Part shown: piece after piece, positions 54,289 to 62,921 of the stretch | How the letters are laid out: every line of letters begins with the position of its first letter | Numbering within the stretch: position 1 is the stretch's first letter | Source: Phaeobacter porticola | GTDB lineage: Bacteria; Pseudomonadota; Alphaproteobacteria; Rhodobacterales; Rhodobacteraceae | Length of the DNA stretch: 64,000 nucleotides | NCBI RefSeq assembly: GCF_001888185.1 | Contig: NZ_CP016364.1 | Location: forward strand, 124,001-188,000 | Direction: 5' to 3' | Notes under the pieces: generated by a model | Seen by the model: the letters and a program-made list of their open reading frames with translations, nothing else | What the model was told of the DNA's origin: nothing | The model's database searches: none | Made by a program: the position numbers and the translations under genes

Positions 54289-54671
54289 AACTGGGGCGGC
54301 GTCGGCGCAGTTCAGTCCGATGGCTGGGAGATCAGCGCCGCAGCAGATCCAACCGACATACAGTCCAGCGACGTTATCACGAGGGTGCGGCAGGGGACGC
54401 CAAGACCCCAAAAGGGCGGATCACCATTTCCCTATCAAATCCGGGTCAGCCTGGCACCTCGGATCCGGCGCTGGAGTTTGACCTGATCAGCACAGGCCGG
54501 GCCAAGCGGATCGACTTCACCCTCTCATCGGCGGCGTTGTCCGTCCTCTCCCCGACCCGGCAGGTGGTGGCGCGGCTTGAACGCGCAGATGGCTGGCTGA
54601 TCGCCCGCGGCAGCACCACATTGCCGACAGGCTCGCCGATCCATATCACCCTCAACAAGGTGATGTACTGA
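54289..54671 (+). pseudogene. 3' fragment of a broken gene
   Basis: A clear coding signal (high GC at third positions) runs from about 54402 to the TGA at 54671 and ends IHITLNKVMY. Just upstream another frame reads NWGGVGAVQSDGWEISAAAD from 54289 on; the two pieces are in different frames and neither has a start codon with a ribosome binding site. The simplest reading is one truncated gene with a frameshift. The protein piece (RITISLSNPGQPGTSDPALE, then FDLISTGRAKRIDFTLSSAA) is beta-strand rich and could come from a phage tail or surface protein; I do not recognise it. Confidence 0.5.
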
Positions 54672-54894
54672 CAGGACTGTCCTGACCGGCAGAAAGGGGC
54701 GCCATCCCCCCGCCCCCGTGCCCCGGCCTATTGCTCTAAGCGGGGCATCGGCCTAACATGACACCGCTACCGGGGCAGCCACCAGGTCCGCGGAAAGCCG
54801 TCATCGGCACCCCAAACCACATCAGACGACAGCCTTCTTCGGTATGTCTCATGCTCGCACATAGCGGACCGTCGGGCGTTGAATGAGGACACCG

Positions 54895-56436
54895 ATGACC
54901 AAATCTCTGGACCAACTGCGCCGCGACGCAAAGGCGCTGCGCAAAGCCCATCACTCCCACGACACAATCGCCCTGCAGCGGATCGCCAGCCAGCGACCAC
55001 GCAAACCTGAAACCCCGCTGAGACATGCCGACTATCTGCAGGTGATCGCGCGGGAAAACGGCTTTCCTTCCTGGCCTGCTCTCAAACTCGCGGCGGAGTT
55101 GCTGGGGATGGATCTTGCCACCAAACGCCAGCGTCTGCGGGGCGCGCTCTATGCCGGTCACTTTGCGGTTGCGGATCAGCTGCTGGCAGACACCCCGGCG
55201 CTTGCGGATGGCGATTTTGGCCTCAGCCTCAGCCTGCTGCGCAAGGCCGAGGTGCTGGCGGCACTGGACCAGCCCACGCAGCATGCAACGGCGCTGATCG
55301 GCGATGTTGCCCCACCGATGACCATTCTGGCGCGCTCCCGATGGATCCACCACGCTCCGGAGCGGAAGGCGGATATGCTGGCCATCGCCGAGGCGCTTCT
55401 TGCGGCTGGTGCGGATATCAACCTTGGTGCGCCGGTGCATGACGGCAGCGACCACCGCCTGTCGCCGCTCTATTTTGCGATTGGCCATGCCGACAACATG
55501 GCGCTGGGGCAATGGCTGCTGGAGCAGGGCGCCAACCCCGATGACGGCGAAAGCCTTTATCACGCAACCGAACTGGGGCATCACGACGGCCTGCGGATGT
55601 TGCTGGCCCATGGTGCCGAGCCGGAGGGCACCAACGCGCTGTTGCGGGCCATGGATTTCCATGACCTGCAGGCGGTGCAGCTGTTGCTGGATCACGGTGC
55701 CAAAGTTGACGCCTTTGACGGGCGCCCCGTTGGCGGTGAGACGCCTTGGGTGGTGCCCGCGCTGCATCAGGCCGCCCGCCGCATGGCCGACCGGCAGATG
55801 ATCACGCTGCTGCTGGACAATGGCGCGGTGCTGAACCGCCGGTTTCAGGGCGCGACCCCCTATGCCTATGCGCGTGTCTTTGGTAACCGCGATCTGGCGC
55901 AGCTCTTGGCAGAGCGGGGCGCGGACACAATCCTGACCCCGGTGGAGGAGGCCCTGGCAGCCGCCGCAGAGGATGCGCCGCAGGGGGCTGTTTTATCGCC
56001 CGAGGCGATCCCGGAAGCCTACCGCGACATCATTCGCCAGATCCTGCATCTGCCCGGTAAGCTGGATCATATCCGGCGGCTGGTTGCCATCGGCGTCGAT
56101 TATGACCGCCCCGACAGCGAAGGGCTGACGCCTGTGCAGGTTGCAGGCTGGGAAGGGGTGGCCGAGGTTCTGCGCTATCTTTTGAGCCTCAAACCGGATC
56201 TTACCCATGTGAACGGCTACGGCGGCACGCTGCTGTCGACCATTCTGCATGGCGCGGAAAACTGCCCTCAGGCGGCCGCGCGCGACCACATCGCCTCTTT
56301 GGACCTGGCACTGGGCGAAGGCATCGCCCTGCCGCGCCGCGCGATTGCGCTGACAGGCGTGACAGAGGTGGCGGAATTCCTGATGGACTGGGCAGAGCGA
56401 CATCCCGATCAGGTTGTCAACGGCGGGGTTGTCTGA
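54895..56436 (+). CDS. Ankyrin repeat protein
   Basis: 513 residues. After an N-terminal helical segment of about 85 residues (LDQLRRDAKALRKAHHSHD, ENGFPSWPALKLAAELLG, a type often found ahead of bacterial ankyrin arrays), ankyrin-like units follow, e.g. LLAAGADINLGAPVHDG, AIGHADNMALGQWLLEQGANPDDGE, ATELGHHDGLRMLLAHGAEPEG and LLLDHGAKVDAFD. The second half is a looser repeat region with DYDRPDSEGLTPVQVAGWEG. No signal peptide, so cytoplasmic. It presumably binds a protein partner; none is apparent. GAGGAC lies before the ATG at 54895, 12 bases inside a slightly longer frame. Confidence 0.88.
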   Translation: MTKSLDQLRRDAKALRKAHHSHDTIALQRIASQRPRKPETPLRHADYLQVIARENGFPSWPALKLAAELLGMDLATKRQRLRGALYAGHFAVADQLLADTPALADGDFGLSLSLLRKAEVLAALDQPTQHATALIGDVAPPMTILARSRWIHHAPERKADMLAIAEALLAAGADINLGAPVHDGSDHRLSPLYFAIGHADNMALGQWLLEQGANPDDGESLYHATELGHHDGLRMLLAHGAEPEGTNALLRAMDFHDLQAVQLLLDHGAKVDAFDGRPVGGETPWVVPALHQAARRMADRQMITLLLDNGAVLNRRFQGATPYAYARVFGNRDLAQLLAERGADTILTPVEEALAAAAEDAPQGAVLSPEAIPEAYRDIIRQILHLPGKLDHIRRLVAIGVDYDRPDSEGLTPVQVAGWEGVAEVLRYLLSLKPDLTHVNGYGGTLLSTILHGAENCPQAAARDHIASLDLALGEGIALPRRAIALTGVTEVAEFLMDWAERHPDQVVNGGVV

Positions 56437-56679
56437 CCGTTAAGGGTGGAGGCATGTCCGGCAGCGACAGGCAAGGGTGAGATACAGCACCATACCCCCT
56501 CAAAGGGCCGACAGCCCCCGGTTGTCTTTGGCCTGGGTCTTGGGGTATCGCAGGGGGAGCCGGGCGATGTGTCGACGGGAGCCAGAGGTGTGACTGGGCA
56601 CCCCTGTAACCGCTGCCCCTGACCCCTGTGGGCGCCGTTGTGTCGCCTGTCTTCTGTCCTGCCGCCGTGGAGCGTTTTT

Positions 56680-57594
56680 ATGACCATAACCCATCTTGTG
56701 ACCCATTCCGGCGGGTTTCATGCCGATGAACTTCTGTCCTCGGTGATCCTGACCCGCCTGTTCCCCGATGCGGAACTGATACGCTCGCGGGAGGCTGCAT
56801 GGATCACGCCGGCGGCGGGGCGGATCATCTATGATGTGGGCCAGGCCTATGATGGGGGCGCGCAGATCTTCGACCATCATCAGCGCCCCAATCCCCTGCG
56901 CGAAGATGGCCAGCCCTACAGCTCCTTTGGTCTGATCTGGCACCATTTCGGGCGCGATTACCTTCGCAGCCTCGATGTGCCGGAGGCCGACATTGACACC
57001 ATCCATCACAGTTTTGATCAGAGCTTCGTGCTGCCGGTGGATCTGCTGGACAATGGCGCGATTGACCCCGGTGTTGCCGGGCCTCTGGCGGGGATGACGC
57101 TGCCGGTGTTGCTGGAAACCCTGAAGCCGGTGTTTGATGACCGTCGCGATGGCGCGGATGATCAGGCGTTTATGGCAGCGCTGCCGGTGGCACGCGCCTT
57201 TGTCGAGGCGGCGGTCAGGGGTAGGGCTGCAAAGCGGCGGGCCGAGACCATGGTCATGTGTGCCATCGAGGCTGCGGGGGAGGCCAAAGTGCTGGAGCTG
57301 CCAATGGGGATGCCGTTCCGTTCAGCGGTAGAGAAGGCGGGCGCGGATCACCTGCTGTTCGTGGTTCATCCGCGCGGCAGCGACTGGACGCTGACCACCA
57401 TCCGCAAAAGTGGCGACAGTTTCGAGAGCCGCGCCGATCTGCCTGCCGCCTGGGCTGGTCTGACGGATCAAGCGCTTGAGGCGGCCTGTGGCGTCAAGGG
57501 GGCAAAATTCTGCCACAACGCCCGTTTTATTGCTGTCGCCAGCACCCGCGCTGCGATCATGGAAATGGCACAGCGCGCCGCATCAGAGGCCTAA
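56680..57594 (+). CDS. MYG1/GAMM1 family protein (DHH-type)
   Basis: 304 residues. The N-terminus THSGGFHADELLSSVILTRLFPDAELIRSRE and QIFDHHQRPNPLREDG are the hallmarks of the MYG1 family, related to DHH phosphoesterases. Eukaryotic MYG1 is a 3'-5' RNA exonuclease. The C-terminal DHHA1-like part contains LLFVVHPRGSDWTLTTIRK. A bacterial role is unknown. TGGAG precedes the ATG at 56680; the longer frame from 56638 has no support. It stands 461 bases ahead of the siderophore receptor gene on the same strand. Confidence 0.9.
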   Translation: MTITHLVTHSGGFHADELLSSVILTRLFPDAELIRSREAAWITPAAGRIIYDVGQAYDGGAQIFDHHQRPNPLREDGQPYSSFGLIWHHFGRDYLRSLDVPEADIDTIHHSFDQSFVLPVDLLDNGAIDPGVAGPLAGMTLPVLLETLKPVFDDRRDGADDQAFMAALPVARAFVEAAVRGRAAKRRAETMVMCAIEAAGEAKVLELPMGMPFRSAVEKAGADHLLFVVHPRGSDWTLTTIRKSGDSFESRADLPAAWAGLTDQALEAACGVKGAKFCHNARFIAVASTRAAIMEMAQRAASEA

Positions 57595-58055
57595 TATGCA
57601 GCCCAGGTTCCAGCAGACGCCTATCTGACAGGCAGCAGAGCCTCGACTGATGTCGTGCCTTCGTGCAACAGAGCCGTCTGTGCAGTCTCGTGAATACGTC
57701 AGCCCCCCTGTCCAATTGTTTCGCGTGCGAAACATTCGGGCAGGCGTGTTGATACTTTTTCTGGGCGTTGCGCAGGCTGCGGGCGCGGATATCTGGTGGC
57801 GCTGCAACAGAAGTTTCGGCGGGGTTAACAGGAACCGACCGTAGGCGTGCGCACGGTGCATCCGCCGACCATAGGTTGTTCTGCACCGCCGTTGATGAAG
57901 CCAAAGCGGGTATGGGATGCGGTTTTTGCGCCGCCGCCGGTGCTTTTGTAACCGGGGTGGGCATCAGGTCTTGCCACGGAGGCAGGGCGCCGCTACCCCC
58001 TAATCACCCAGCGAAACGTCAGGCAGAACATCAACCGCAAAAGCGGAGACGGGAC
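57595..58055. promoter_or_regulatory. Leader region of the siderophore receptor gene, with palindrome at 57717-57734
   Basis: 461 bases without a convincing gene. The main landmark is TGTTTCGC-GT-GCGAAACA (57717-57734), a perfect eight-base inverted repeat with two-base spacer, about 320 bases before the receptor start. I did not find a match to the Irr or RirA consensus that I know. A promoter near this site would give a long leader; the stretch has several GC-rich segments that could fold. Confidence 0.45.
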
Positions 58056-60155
58056 ATGATTCTGCGACGAACTGCTGTGTCGACCTTTGCCCTGCTGGCC
58101 TCTGTGCCGGCAATGGCTGACGTTGTCGAACTGGAACCAATTATTGTAACTCAGGAAACCGGTGGCGCCTTCTTTGGCAAGAGCGTTTCTCTTGATACCG
58201 GCACTGTGGCCAAAACCGGGGATGCCATCGCCGAGACGCCTCGCTCGGTCACGGTGGTGACTGCTCAGGAGCTGGCGGCGCGCGGTGCCCAGAATGTCGA
58301 ACAGGCGCTGCAATATTCTGCCGGGGTTGTGGGCGGCCAATGGGGGCTGGACAGCCGCGCCAACTGGTATCTGGTGCGTGGCTTTGACGCCAGCACCCTG
58401 CACGACGGGCTGCCTGCGCGTTATGGTTTTTACAATGACACCAAGCCGGAACCCTTCCTGCTGAACAGCGTCGAGGTGCTGAAAGGGCCGTCCTCCGGGC
58501 TGTATGGCAGCGGCGCAGTGGGCGGCGTGGTGAACACCACATCAAAGACCGCCGCACAGGAGGCGGAAAATCTGTTTCAGGTGCAGGTCGGATCTCATGA
58601 CCGCAAACAGGCGGCGGTGGATGTCAGCGGTGATCTGAACGCCAGCGGCACTCTGCGCTATCGCTTTGTCGGTCTGCTGCGTGATGCGGAAACACAGGTT
58701 GATCATTCGCAGGATGATACTGTTGTGCTGGCGCCGTCGATCACCTGGCGGCCCAGCGACGACACGGAGCTGACCATTCTGGCCAACTATCAGAAAAGCG
58801 ATGGCAGCCCGCTGATCCAGTTTGCCTCCATGGCGGGTACGCTGCTGCCTGCGACCGGGCTTGGCAATGGCGATTACCTGCCCAACAGCCTGTTTGTGGG
58901 GGAGCCGGGGTTTGATACGTTCAACACTGAACAGCGTGCCATCACGGCGATGTTCAAACATCGTTTCAACGCGGTCTGGAGCCTCAACGCCAATGCGCGC
59001 TATCTGGAGAGTGACGGCGAATACCAGCATGCCTGGTGGGCCTTCGACAACTTCGGTTCTGGCCGGTACAATCCCGATGGCACCATCAACCGGACCTTCT
59101 ACCGGGCTGAAAACACGCTGAAGACCTGGGGGTTTGATGCCTATGGCACGGCGGAATACCGGCTTGGTGGCTTTGATATGCGCACCATTATCGGGGCGAG
59201 CTATACGCGCGGCCATTACGACAGTGATACAGGCTACGGCGCACAGGTTGGCCCGATTGATCCGTTCAACCCGGTCTATGTCGGTTACCCGACGGTCTCG
59301 GTGACGGATACGCCGGGGACCTCCATCACCGAAACCGGCGCTTATGTGCAGCAGCGTGCCAGCTATGATGACCGGCTGTTTGTCGATTTTGGTCTGCGCT
59401 ATGGCAAGATCGAGAGTGGGCCGAGCAATGGCAGCTTTGGTGCGACCAGCATTGCGGCCAGTGACAGCGAATGGACCGGCAATGCGGCGGTGATGTACCG
59501 CTTTGACAACGGCATTGCCCCCTACATTAGCTATGCTGAGAGCTTCCGTCAGGACGCCATTGGCAGCGATGTGAATGGCAAGGCGTTTGAGCCGACCCGT
59601 GGCGAGCAGTATGAACTGGGTGTGAAATTCCAGCCTGCAGGCAGCGATACGCTGCTGACGGCGGCGGTGTTCGATCTGACCAAATCCAATATGACGGTGG
59701 CGGATCCGGGCAATCCGGGCTTCCAGGTGCAGACCGGTGCCGCCTCGGCCAAGGGGTTGGAGCTGGAACTGTTCCACCGCTTTGGTGATCTGACGGTGGA
59801 TGCGGCCTATACCTATCTTGATAGCGAAGATGCCGAGGGCGATTATATCGCGCAGGTGCCGAAGAATGCCGCCTCGCTGTGGCTGAACTACGCCCCTGAA
59901 GCGGGTGCCTTGCAGGGCTGGAGCTTTGGTGGCGGCGTGCGCTACAACGGCGAAGCCTGGGGCGGGACCGGGACCTATCTGACGCCATCCTATACGCTGT
60001 ATGATGCGGCTGTTTCCTACGGTCAGGACAATTGGCTGGTGTCGCTCAATGTGCAGAACCTCACCGATGAGCGCTATGTCACCACCTGTCAGGGCGGTGC
60101 CTGCTACTTCGGCGACGGGCGAAACATTGCCCTGACACTGACATCGAAGTTCTGA
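58056..60155 (+). CDS. TonB-dependent siderophore receptor
   Basis: 699 residues. The signal peptide ends near residue 21 (SVPAMA). A TonB-box-like IIVTQE follows at about 28-33. The plug has ETPRSVTVVTAQELAARGAQN, YLVRGFDA and SVEVLKGPSSGLYGSGAVGGVVN, all standard for siderophore receptors of the FhuA/FhuE/FpvA type. The barrel ends at NIALTLTSKF with the terminal Phe needed for BAM insertion. It takes up ferric siderophore across the outer membrane using TonB energy. It is the only gene of the module on the plus strand and converges with tonB. GGAGA precedes the ATG at 58056. Confidence 0.95.
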   Translation: MILRRTAVSTFALLASVPAMADVVELEPIIVTQETGGAFFGKSVSLDTGTVAKTGDAIAETPRSVTVVTAQELAARGAQNVEQALQYSAGVVGGQWGLDSRANWYLVRGFDASTLHDGLPARYGFYNDTKPEPFLLNSVEVLKGPSSGLYGSGAVGGVVNTTSKTAAQEAENLFQVQVGSHDRKQAAVDVSGDLNASGTLRYRFVGLLRDAETQVDHSQDDTVVLAPSITWRPSDDTELTILANYQKSDGSPLIQFASMAGTLLPATGLGNGDYLPNSLFVGEPGFDTFNTEQRAITAMFKHRFNAVWSLNANARYLESDGEYQHAWWAFDNFGSGRYNPDGTINRTFYRAENTLKTWGFDAYGTAEYRLGGFDMRTIIGASYTRGHYDSDTGYGAQVGPIDPFNPVYVGYPTVSVTDTPGTSITETGAYVQQRASYDDRLFVDFGLRYGKIESGPSNGSFGATSIAASDSEWTGNAAVMYRFDNGIAPYISYAESFRQDAIGSDVNGKAFEPTRGEQYELGVKFQPAGSDTLLTAAVFDLTKSNMTVADPGNPGFQVQTGAASAKGLELELFHRFGDLTVDAAYTYLDSEDAEGDYIAQVPKNAASLWLNYAPEAGALQGWSFGGGVRYNGEAWGGTGTYLTPSYTLYDAAVSYGQDNWLVSLNVQNLTDERYVTTCQGGACYFGDGRNIALTLTSKF

Positions 60156-60185
60156 GCCTTAGCCACGGCTAAGGGGGAACGGCAC

Positions 60186-60219
60186 CTGCGTCCGCAAGAT
60201 CTGCGGGCGCAGTTTTTTT
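60186..60219 (+). terminator. Terminator of the siderophore receptor gene
   Basis: CTGCGTCCGCA (60186-60196), loop AGATC, TGCGGGCGCAG (60202-60212), then seven T (60213-60219). Eleven-base stem with one G-T pair. Confidence 0.92.
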
Positions 60220-60253
60220 GGGCCGTGTGGGCCACCTGGGTGAGCAGAAATGA

Positions 60254-60284
60254 AAACGGCCCGCATGAGAATTGCGGGCCGTTT
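60254..60284 (-). terminator. Terminator of the tonB operon
   Basis: AAACGGCCCGCA (60254-60265), seven-base loop, TGCGGGCCGTTT (60273-60284), a perfect twelve-base stem. Read on the minus strand it is followed by TTTTCATTT, as expected after the tonB stop at 60309. It forms a back-to-back pair with the receptor terminator. Confidence 0.85.
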
Positions 60285-60308
60285 GGGAATTGCCATGGAC
60301 CTGACGGG

Positions 60309-61172
60309 TTATTTTGAGAAAGTCATTGGCAGGTTGAAGGTCATCTGATTGAGCGTCAGCTGCTTGGGGGCGGCGGGAAATTTGCGGGCGCGCGCCACGG
60401 CCTTCAGCGCGGCCTGATCCAGCGCTGCATTGCCGGAGGATTTGGCGATACGGTGGCTGATCAGCTGACCATTGCGCGCCACGGTGAGGCGCAGCAGCAC
60501 CCGTCCGGTGGCGCGGGTGCCAGAGGTCCTGCGTTTGTTACGTTCGACGCGGGCGCGGATTTTTGCGCCCCAGATGGATTTGAGTTTCGCCTGTTGCCCG
60601 GCTTGTGCCGTCGCAGCGGCGGCGCGTCCGGCCTGACCGGCCTGTCCGCCACCACCCGAACCGGCGGCACGTTGTTCGCTGCGGCCTGCAGAGGTCTGCG
60701 CGGCCTTCGGCGCGTCCTGCGGGGTCGGTTCCTGTTTGGGGCGCGGTTTTGCACGGGGTTTTGCGCGGGGGCGCAATGTCGGATCCGGTTCCGGCTGCGG
60801 TTTGGCGACCGGCGGAGGTGGGGGCGGCGGTGTCGTGTCCAGTTGCAGCCTGTCGTCGGGCGTGGGCTTGGCAAGGGCGATCTGCCGTGCGGCGCTGGGC
60901 GCCTGGGCCAGTTCGAACTGAGGCACCACAGGGGCGGTCGGGGCGGTCTGCGGCGGTGTCAGGGTGGTGTCGATCTGCGGCTGGGTCTGCGGCGGGCGCT
61001 CCCAGGTTTCGACCATCTTTGCGACGGTGGCGCTGGCAGCCTGCACCGAGACCATGGCATCGCCGCCCCCGCCGCTGGCCTCAGCGCCGGATTTCGGCGC
61101 GCTGACAAAGAGCGCCACGTGAATCACCGTGGCGATCCCGGCAAAGACGGTGAGTTCGGCGGCACGTTTCAT
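60309..61172 (-). CDS. tonB: Energy transducer TonB
   Basis: 287 residues. One membrane helix at about 8-25 (VFAGIATVIHVALFVSAP), then a long Pro/Thr/Gln-rich and Arg/Lys-Pro-rich stretch (VAKPQPEPDPTLRPRAKPRAKPRPK) that spans the periplasm, a Gly/Ala-rich linker, and the C-terminal TonB domain ending RVLLRLTVARNGQLISHRIAKS. It passes energy from ExbBD to the siderophore receptor. Its start overlaps the preceding exbD gene by four bases. Confidence 0.93.
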   Translation of the reverse strand: MKRAAELTVFAGIATVIHVALFVSAPKSGAEASGGGGDAMVSVQAASATVAKMVETWERPPQTQPQIDTTLTPPQTAPTAPVVPQFELAQAPSAARQIALAKPTPDDRLQLDTTPPPPPPPVAKPQPEPDPTLRPRAKPRAKPRPKQEPTPQDAPKAAQTSAGRSEQRAAGSGGGGQAGQAGRAAAATAQAGQQAKLKSIWGAKIRARVERNKRRTSGTRATGRVLLRLTVARNGQLISHRIAKSSGNAALDQAALKAVARARKFPAAPKQLTLNQMTFNLPMTFSK

Positions 61173-61546
61173 TGCGGGCGCACCACCAGTTCGGCGTGGG
61201 TCAGCCCGGCCTCGGCCAGTTGTCGCAGGATCCGCGCCAGATCTGTTGCCTGCAGCCGCGCATCGGCGCGCAGCTGCACGGTTTTGCCGGGGGCGCTGGC
61301 AAGTCGGCTGAGCGCAGCGCGGCCTTCGCTACCATCAAAATGCAGCCGTCCCGTGGCATCGATATAAAGCACATCATCGGATTTGGCCTCGCCCTCCAAC
61401 CCGGCGTCGGGCGGGGTGACCTCAAACGGGTCAGGCTGGGCGAGGCGCGAGGTCATCAGGAAGAAGATCAACAGCAGGAACACCACGTTGATCATCGGCA
61501 CGATGGATTCACCGCGCGCGCGGCGGGGGGGATCGGTCAGGTCCAT
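61169..61546 (-). CDS. exbD: ExbD-like protein with Asn at the usual membrane Asp
   Basis: 125 residues, ExbD/TolR family. The membrane helix reads PMINVVFLLLIFFLMTSR. Asn20 sits exactly where the second ExbD here, and characterised ExbD and TolR proteins, have the Asp thought to conduct protons (AAC against GAC). The periplasmic domain (LYIDATGRLHFDG, VQLRADARLQATDLARIL) looks normal. It lies between the other exbD gene (9-base gap) and tonB (4-base overlap). It may be a partner that modifies stoichiometry or may lower activity. Confidence 0.9.
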   Translation of the reverse strand: MDLTDPPRRARGESIVPMINVVFLLLIFFLMTSRLAQPDPFEVTPPDAGLEGEAKSDDVLYIDATGRLHFDGSEGRAALSRLASAPGKTVQLRADARLQATDLARILRQLAEAGLTHAELVVRPQ

Positions 61547-61555
61547 GGGGCCTCC

Positions 61556-61933
61556 TCACTCCACCAGAACAAAATTGGTGAACCCCGCCTGCCGGAGCAG
61601 GCTGGTCACATCGGTGATGCGTTGCAGATCGGCCTGATCCCGCCCGCGCAACACCAGCATATCGCCGGGGCTGTCCATCAGCGGGGCCAAGGCCTCGGCC
61701 AGGTTGCTGTCGGCCACCGGCAGCCCGTTCAGATCCAGATTGCCCGCGCCGATACCGATCAGCCGGGGCGGGCCGGTGTAGCTGCCGCCCTGACCTGCAA
61801 GCGGCAGGTCCAGCACCGCATCGGTGCCAAAGCGGGACGCCAGCATGAAAAACACCAGCAGCAGAAACACCACGTCGATCATCGGCGTCAGGCTGGGTTT
61901 GCGCCGGGGTTTCGGGGCTTGGATGAACTGCAT
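61556..61933 (-). CDS. exbD: ExbD biopolymer transport protein
   Basis: 125 residues. The membrane helix reads PMIDVVFLLLVFFMLASRF with Asp20, the residue expected to take part in proton flow. The periplasmic part (GNLDLNGLPVADSNLAEALAPLM and VLRGRDQADLQRITDVTSLLR) has the ExbD pattern. It lies between exbB (4-base gap) and the Asn-carrying exbD. It is probably the working ExbD of the energy unit. Confidence 0.93.
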   Translation of the reverse strand: MQFIQAPKPRRKPSLTPMIDVVFLLLVFFMLASRFGTDAVLDLPLAGQGGSYTGPPRLIGIGAGNLDLNGLPVADSNLAEALAPLMDSPGDMLVLRGRDQADLQRITDVTSLLRQAGFTNFVLVE

Positions 61934-61937
61934 CGGG

Positions 61938-62921
61938 TTACTCAGCAGCGAGTTTCAGCGACTGCGGCTGATGGGCGACAAAGATGCGGGTGGCGCTGTC
62001 CTCAACGTCGCGGCGGATGCGGGTGATCACGGCCTCAAACCAAGTCAGCGCGGCGGAGGCGGGGATAGCCACGGCCATGCCGGCAGCGGTGGTCAAAAGC
62101 GCCTCCCAGATGCCGCCGGCCAGCAGCGCGGGATCGGCCTTGGACCCGGCGGCCTGCAGCGCCTGAAAGGCCGCGATCATGCCCAGAACCGTGCCCAGAA
62201 GGCCCAGGAGCGGGGCAATGGTGGCAATCAGTTCCAGCGCGCCAAGGCCGGTACCGGCGGAGGCCAGATGCAGCTTCGCCACGCGGGCGGTTTCCTCGCG
62301 GGCGCGATCTTCGGGCAGGGTGCAGACGGAGGCCAGCGCGGAGGCGACGACTTTGGAGCGGATGCCCCGTCGGCCCCGGACGATGTCGCGGGCGGTGTCC
62401 TGTTCGCCCCTCTCAAAGGCGGCGACGGCGCGACCCGCCTTGCCCCGCGACCAGGCGCCGATCAGCGCCAACCGCCAGATTTTCCACAGGATCAGCGCCA
62501 GCGTGATCACTGAAAGCGCCGCAATCGCCCAAATCGACGGCCCGCCGTCGCGCAGGAACTTGACCGCTTGCGCCGCCGCGTCGCTGGCGGTTTCAGCCAG
62601 CATCTCCTGCTGGGAGAGCGCTGCCTCGGGTCGGGGCACGGGCGTTGCTGCGGGCGTGTCATTGAGCGCGGGGCTGCTGTCGGCTGCGGGTGTTGTCTCG
62701 TTGGTGGGGCCTGCACCATCGTCAGTGGCTGTCGCGGGGGCGCTGGTGTCGGAGAGGCCCGGTGTCGGCGTTTCACCCGAGACGGCGGGCGCCGTGGTGG
62801 CTGGCGATTGCGTGGTGATTTGCGGCGCGGATGTGGTCGGGGCAGCGGGGGCCTCCTGCGCCACAGCAAGCGAGAGGATCAACAACAGCGCGGCAAGGGC
62901 CGCTGGTCTGCGAAGGGTCAT
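61938..62921 (-). CDS. exbB: ExbB / MotA-TolQ family proton channel protein with long N-terminal leader
   Basis: 327 residues. It begins with a cleavable-looking signal (ALAALLLILSLAVAQEAPAA), followed by a Thr/Ala/Pro-rich stretch to about residue 100, then the three-helix ExbB core (ALSVITLALILWKIWRLALIG, LELIATIAPLLGLLGTVLGMIAAF, and LLTTAAGMAVAIPASAALTWFE). The key channel threonines of ExbB appear to be present in GLLGTVLGM and LLTTAAGM. Such leaders occur in several ExbB relatives with extended N-termini. ATG 62921 overlaps the siderophore-interacting gene's end by four bases. Confidence 0.92.
   Translation of the reverse strand: MTLRRPAALAALLLILSLAVAQEAPAAPTTSAPQITTQSPATTAPAVSGETPTPGLSDTSAPATATDDGAGPTNETTPAADSSPALNDTPAATPVPRPEAALSQQEMLAETASDAAAQAVKFLRDGGPSIWAIAALSVITLALILWKIWRLALIGAWSRGKAGRAVAAFERGEQDTARDIVRGRRGIRSKVVASALASVCTLPEDRAREETARVAKLHLASAGTGLGALELIATIAPLLGLLGTVLGMIAAFQALQAAGSKADPALLAGGIWEALLTTAAGMAVAIPASAALTWFEAVITRIRRDVEDSATRIFVAHQPQSLKLAAE

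Noticed and set aside
57850-58055. Cobalamin riboswitch before the siderophore receptor
   Set aside because: GTCAGGCAG looked like part of a B12 box, but the rest of the conserved core is missing, and the receptor is of the siderophore type.
60453-61367. Plus-strand open frame of 304 residues opposite tonB and exbD
   Set aside because: Shadow of the GC-rich tonB/exbD genes; Arg/Gly-rich with no motif.
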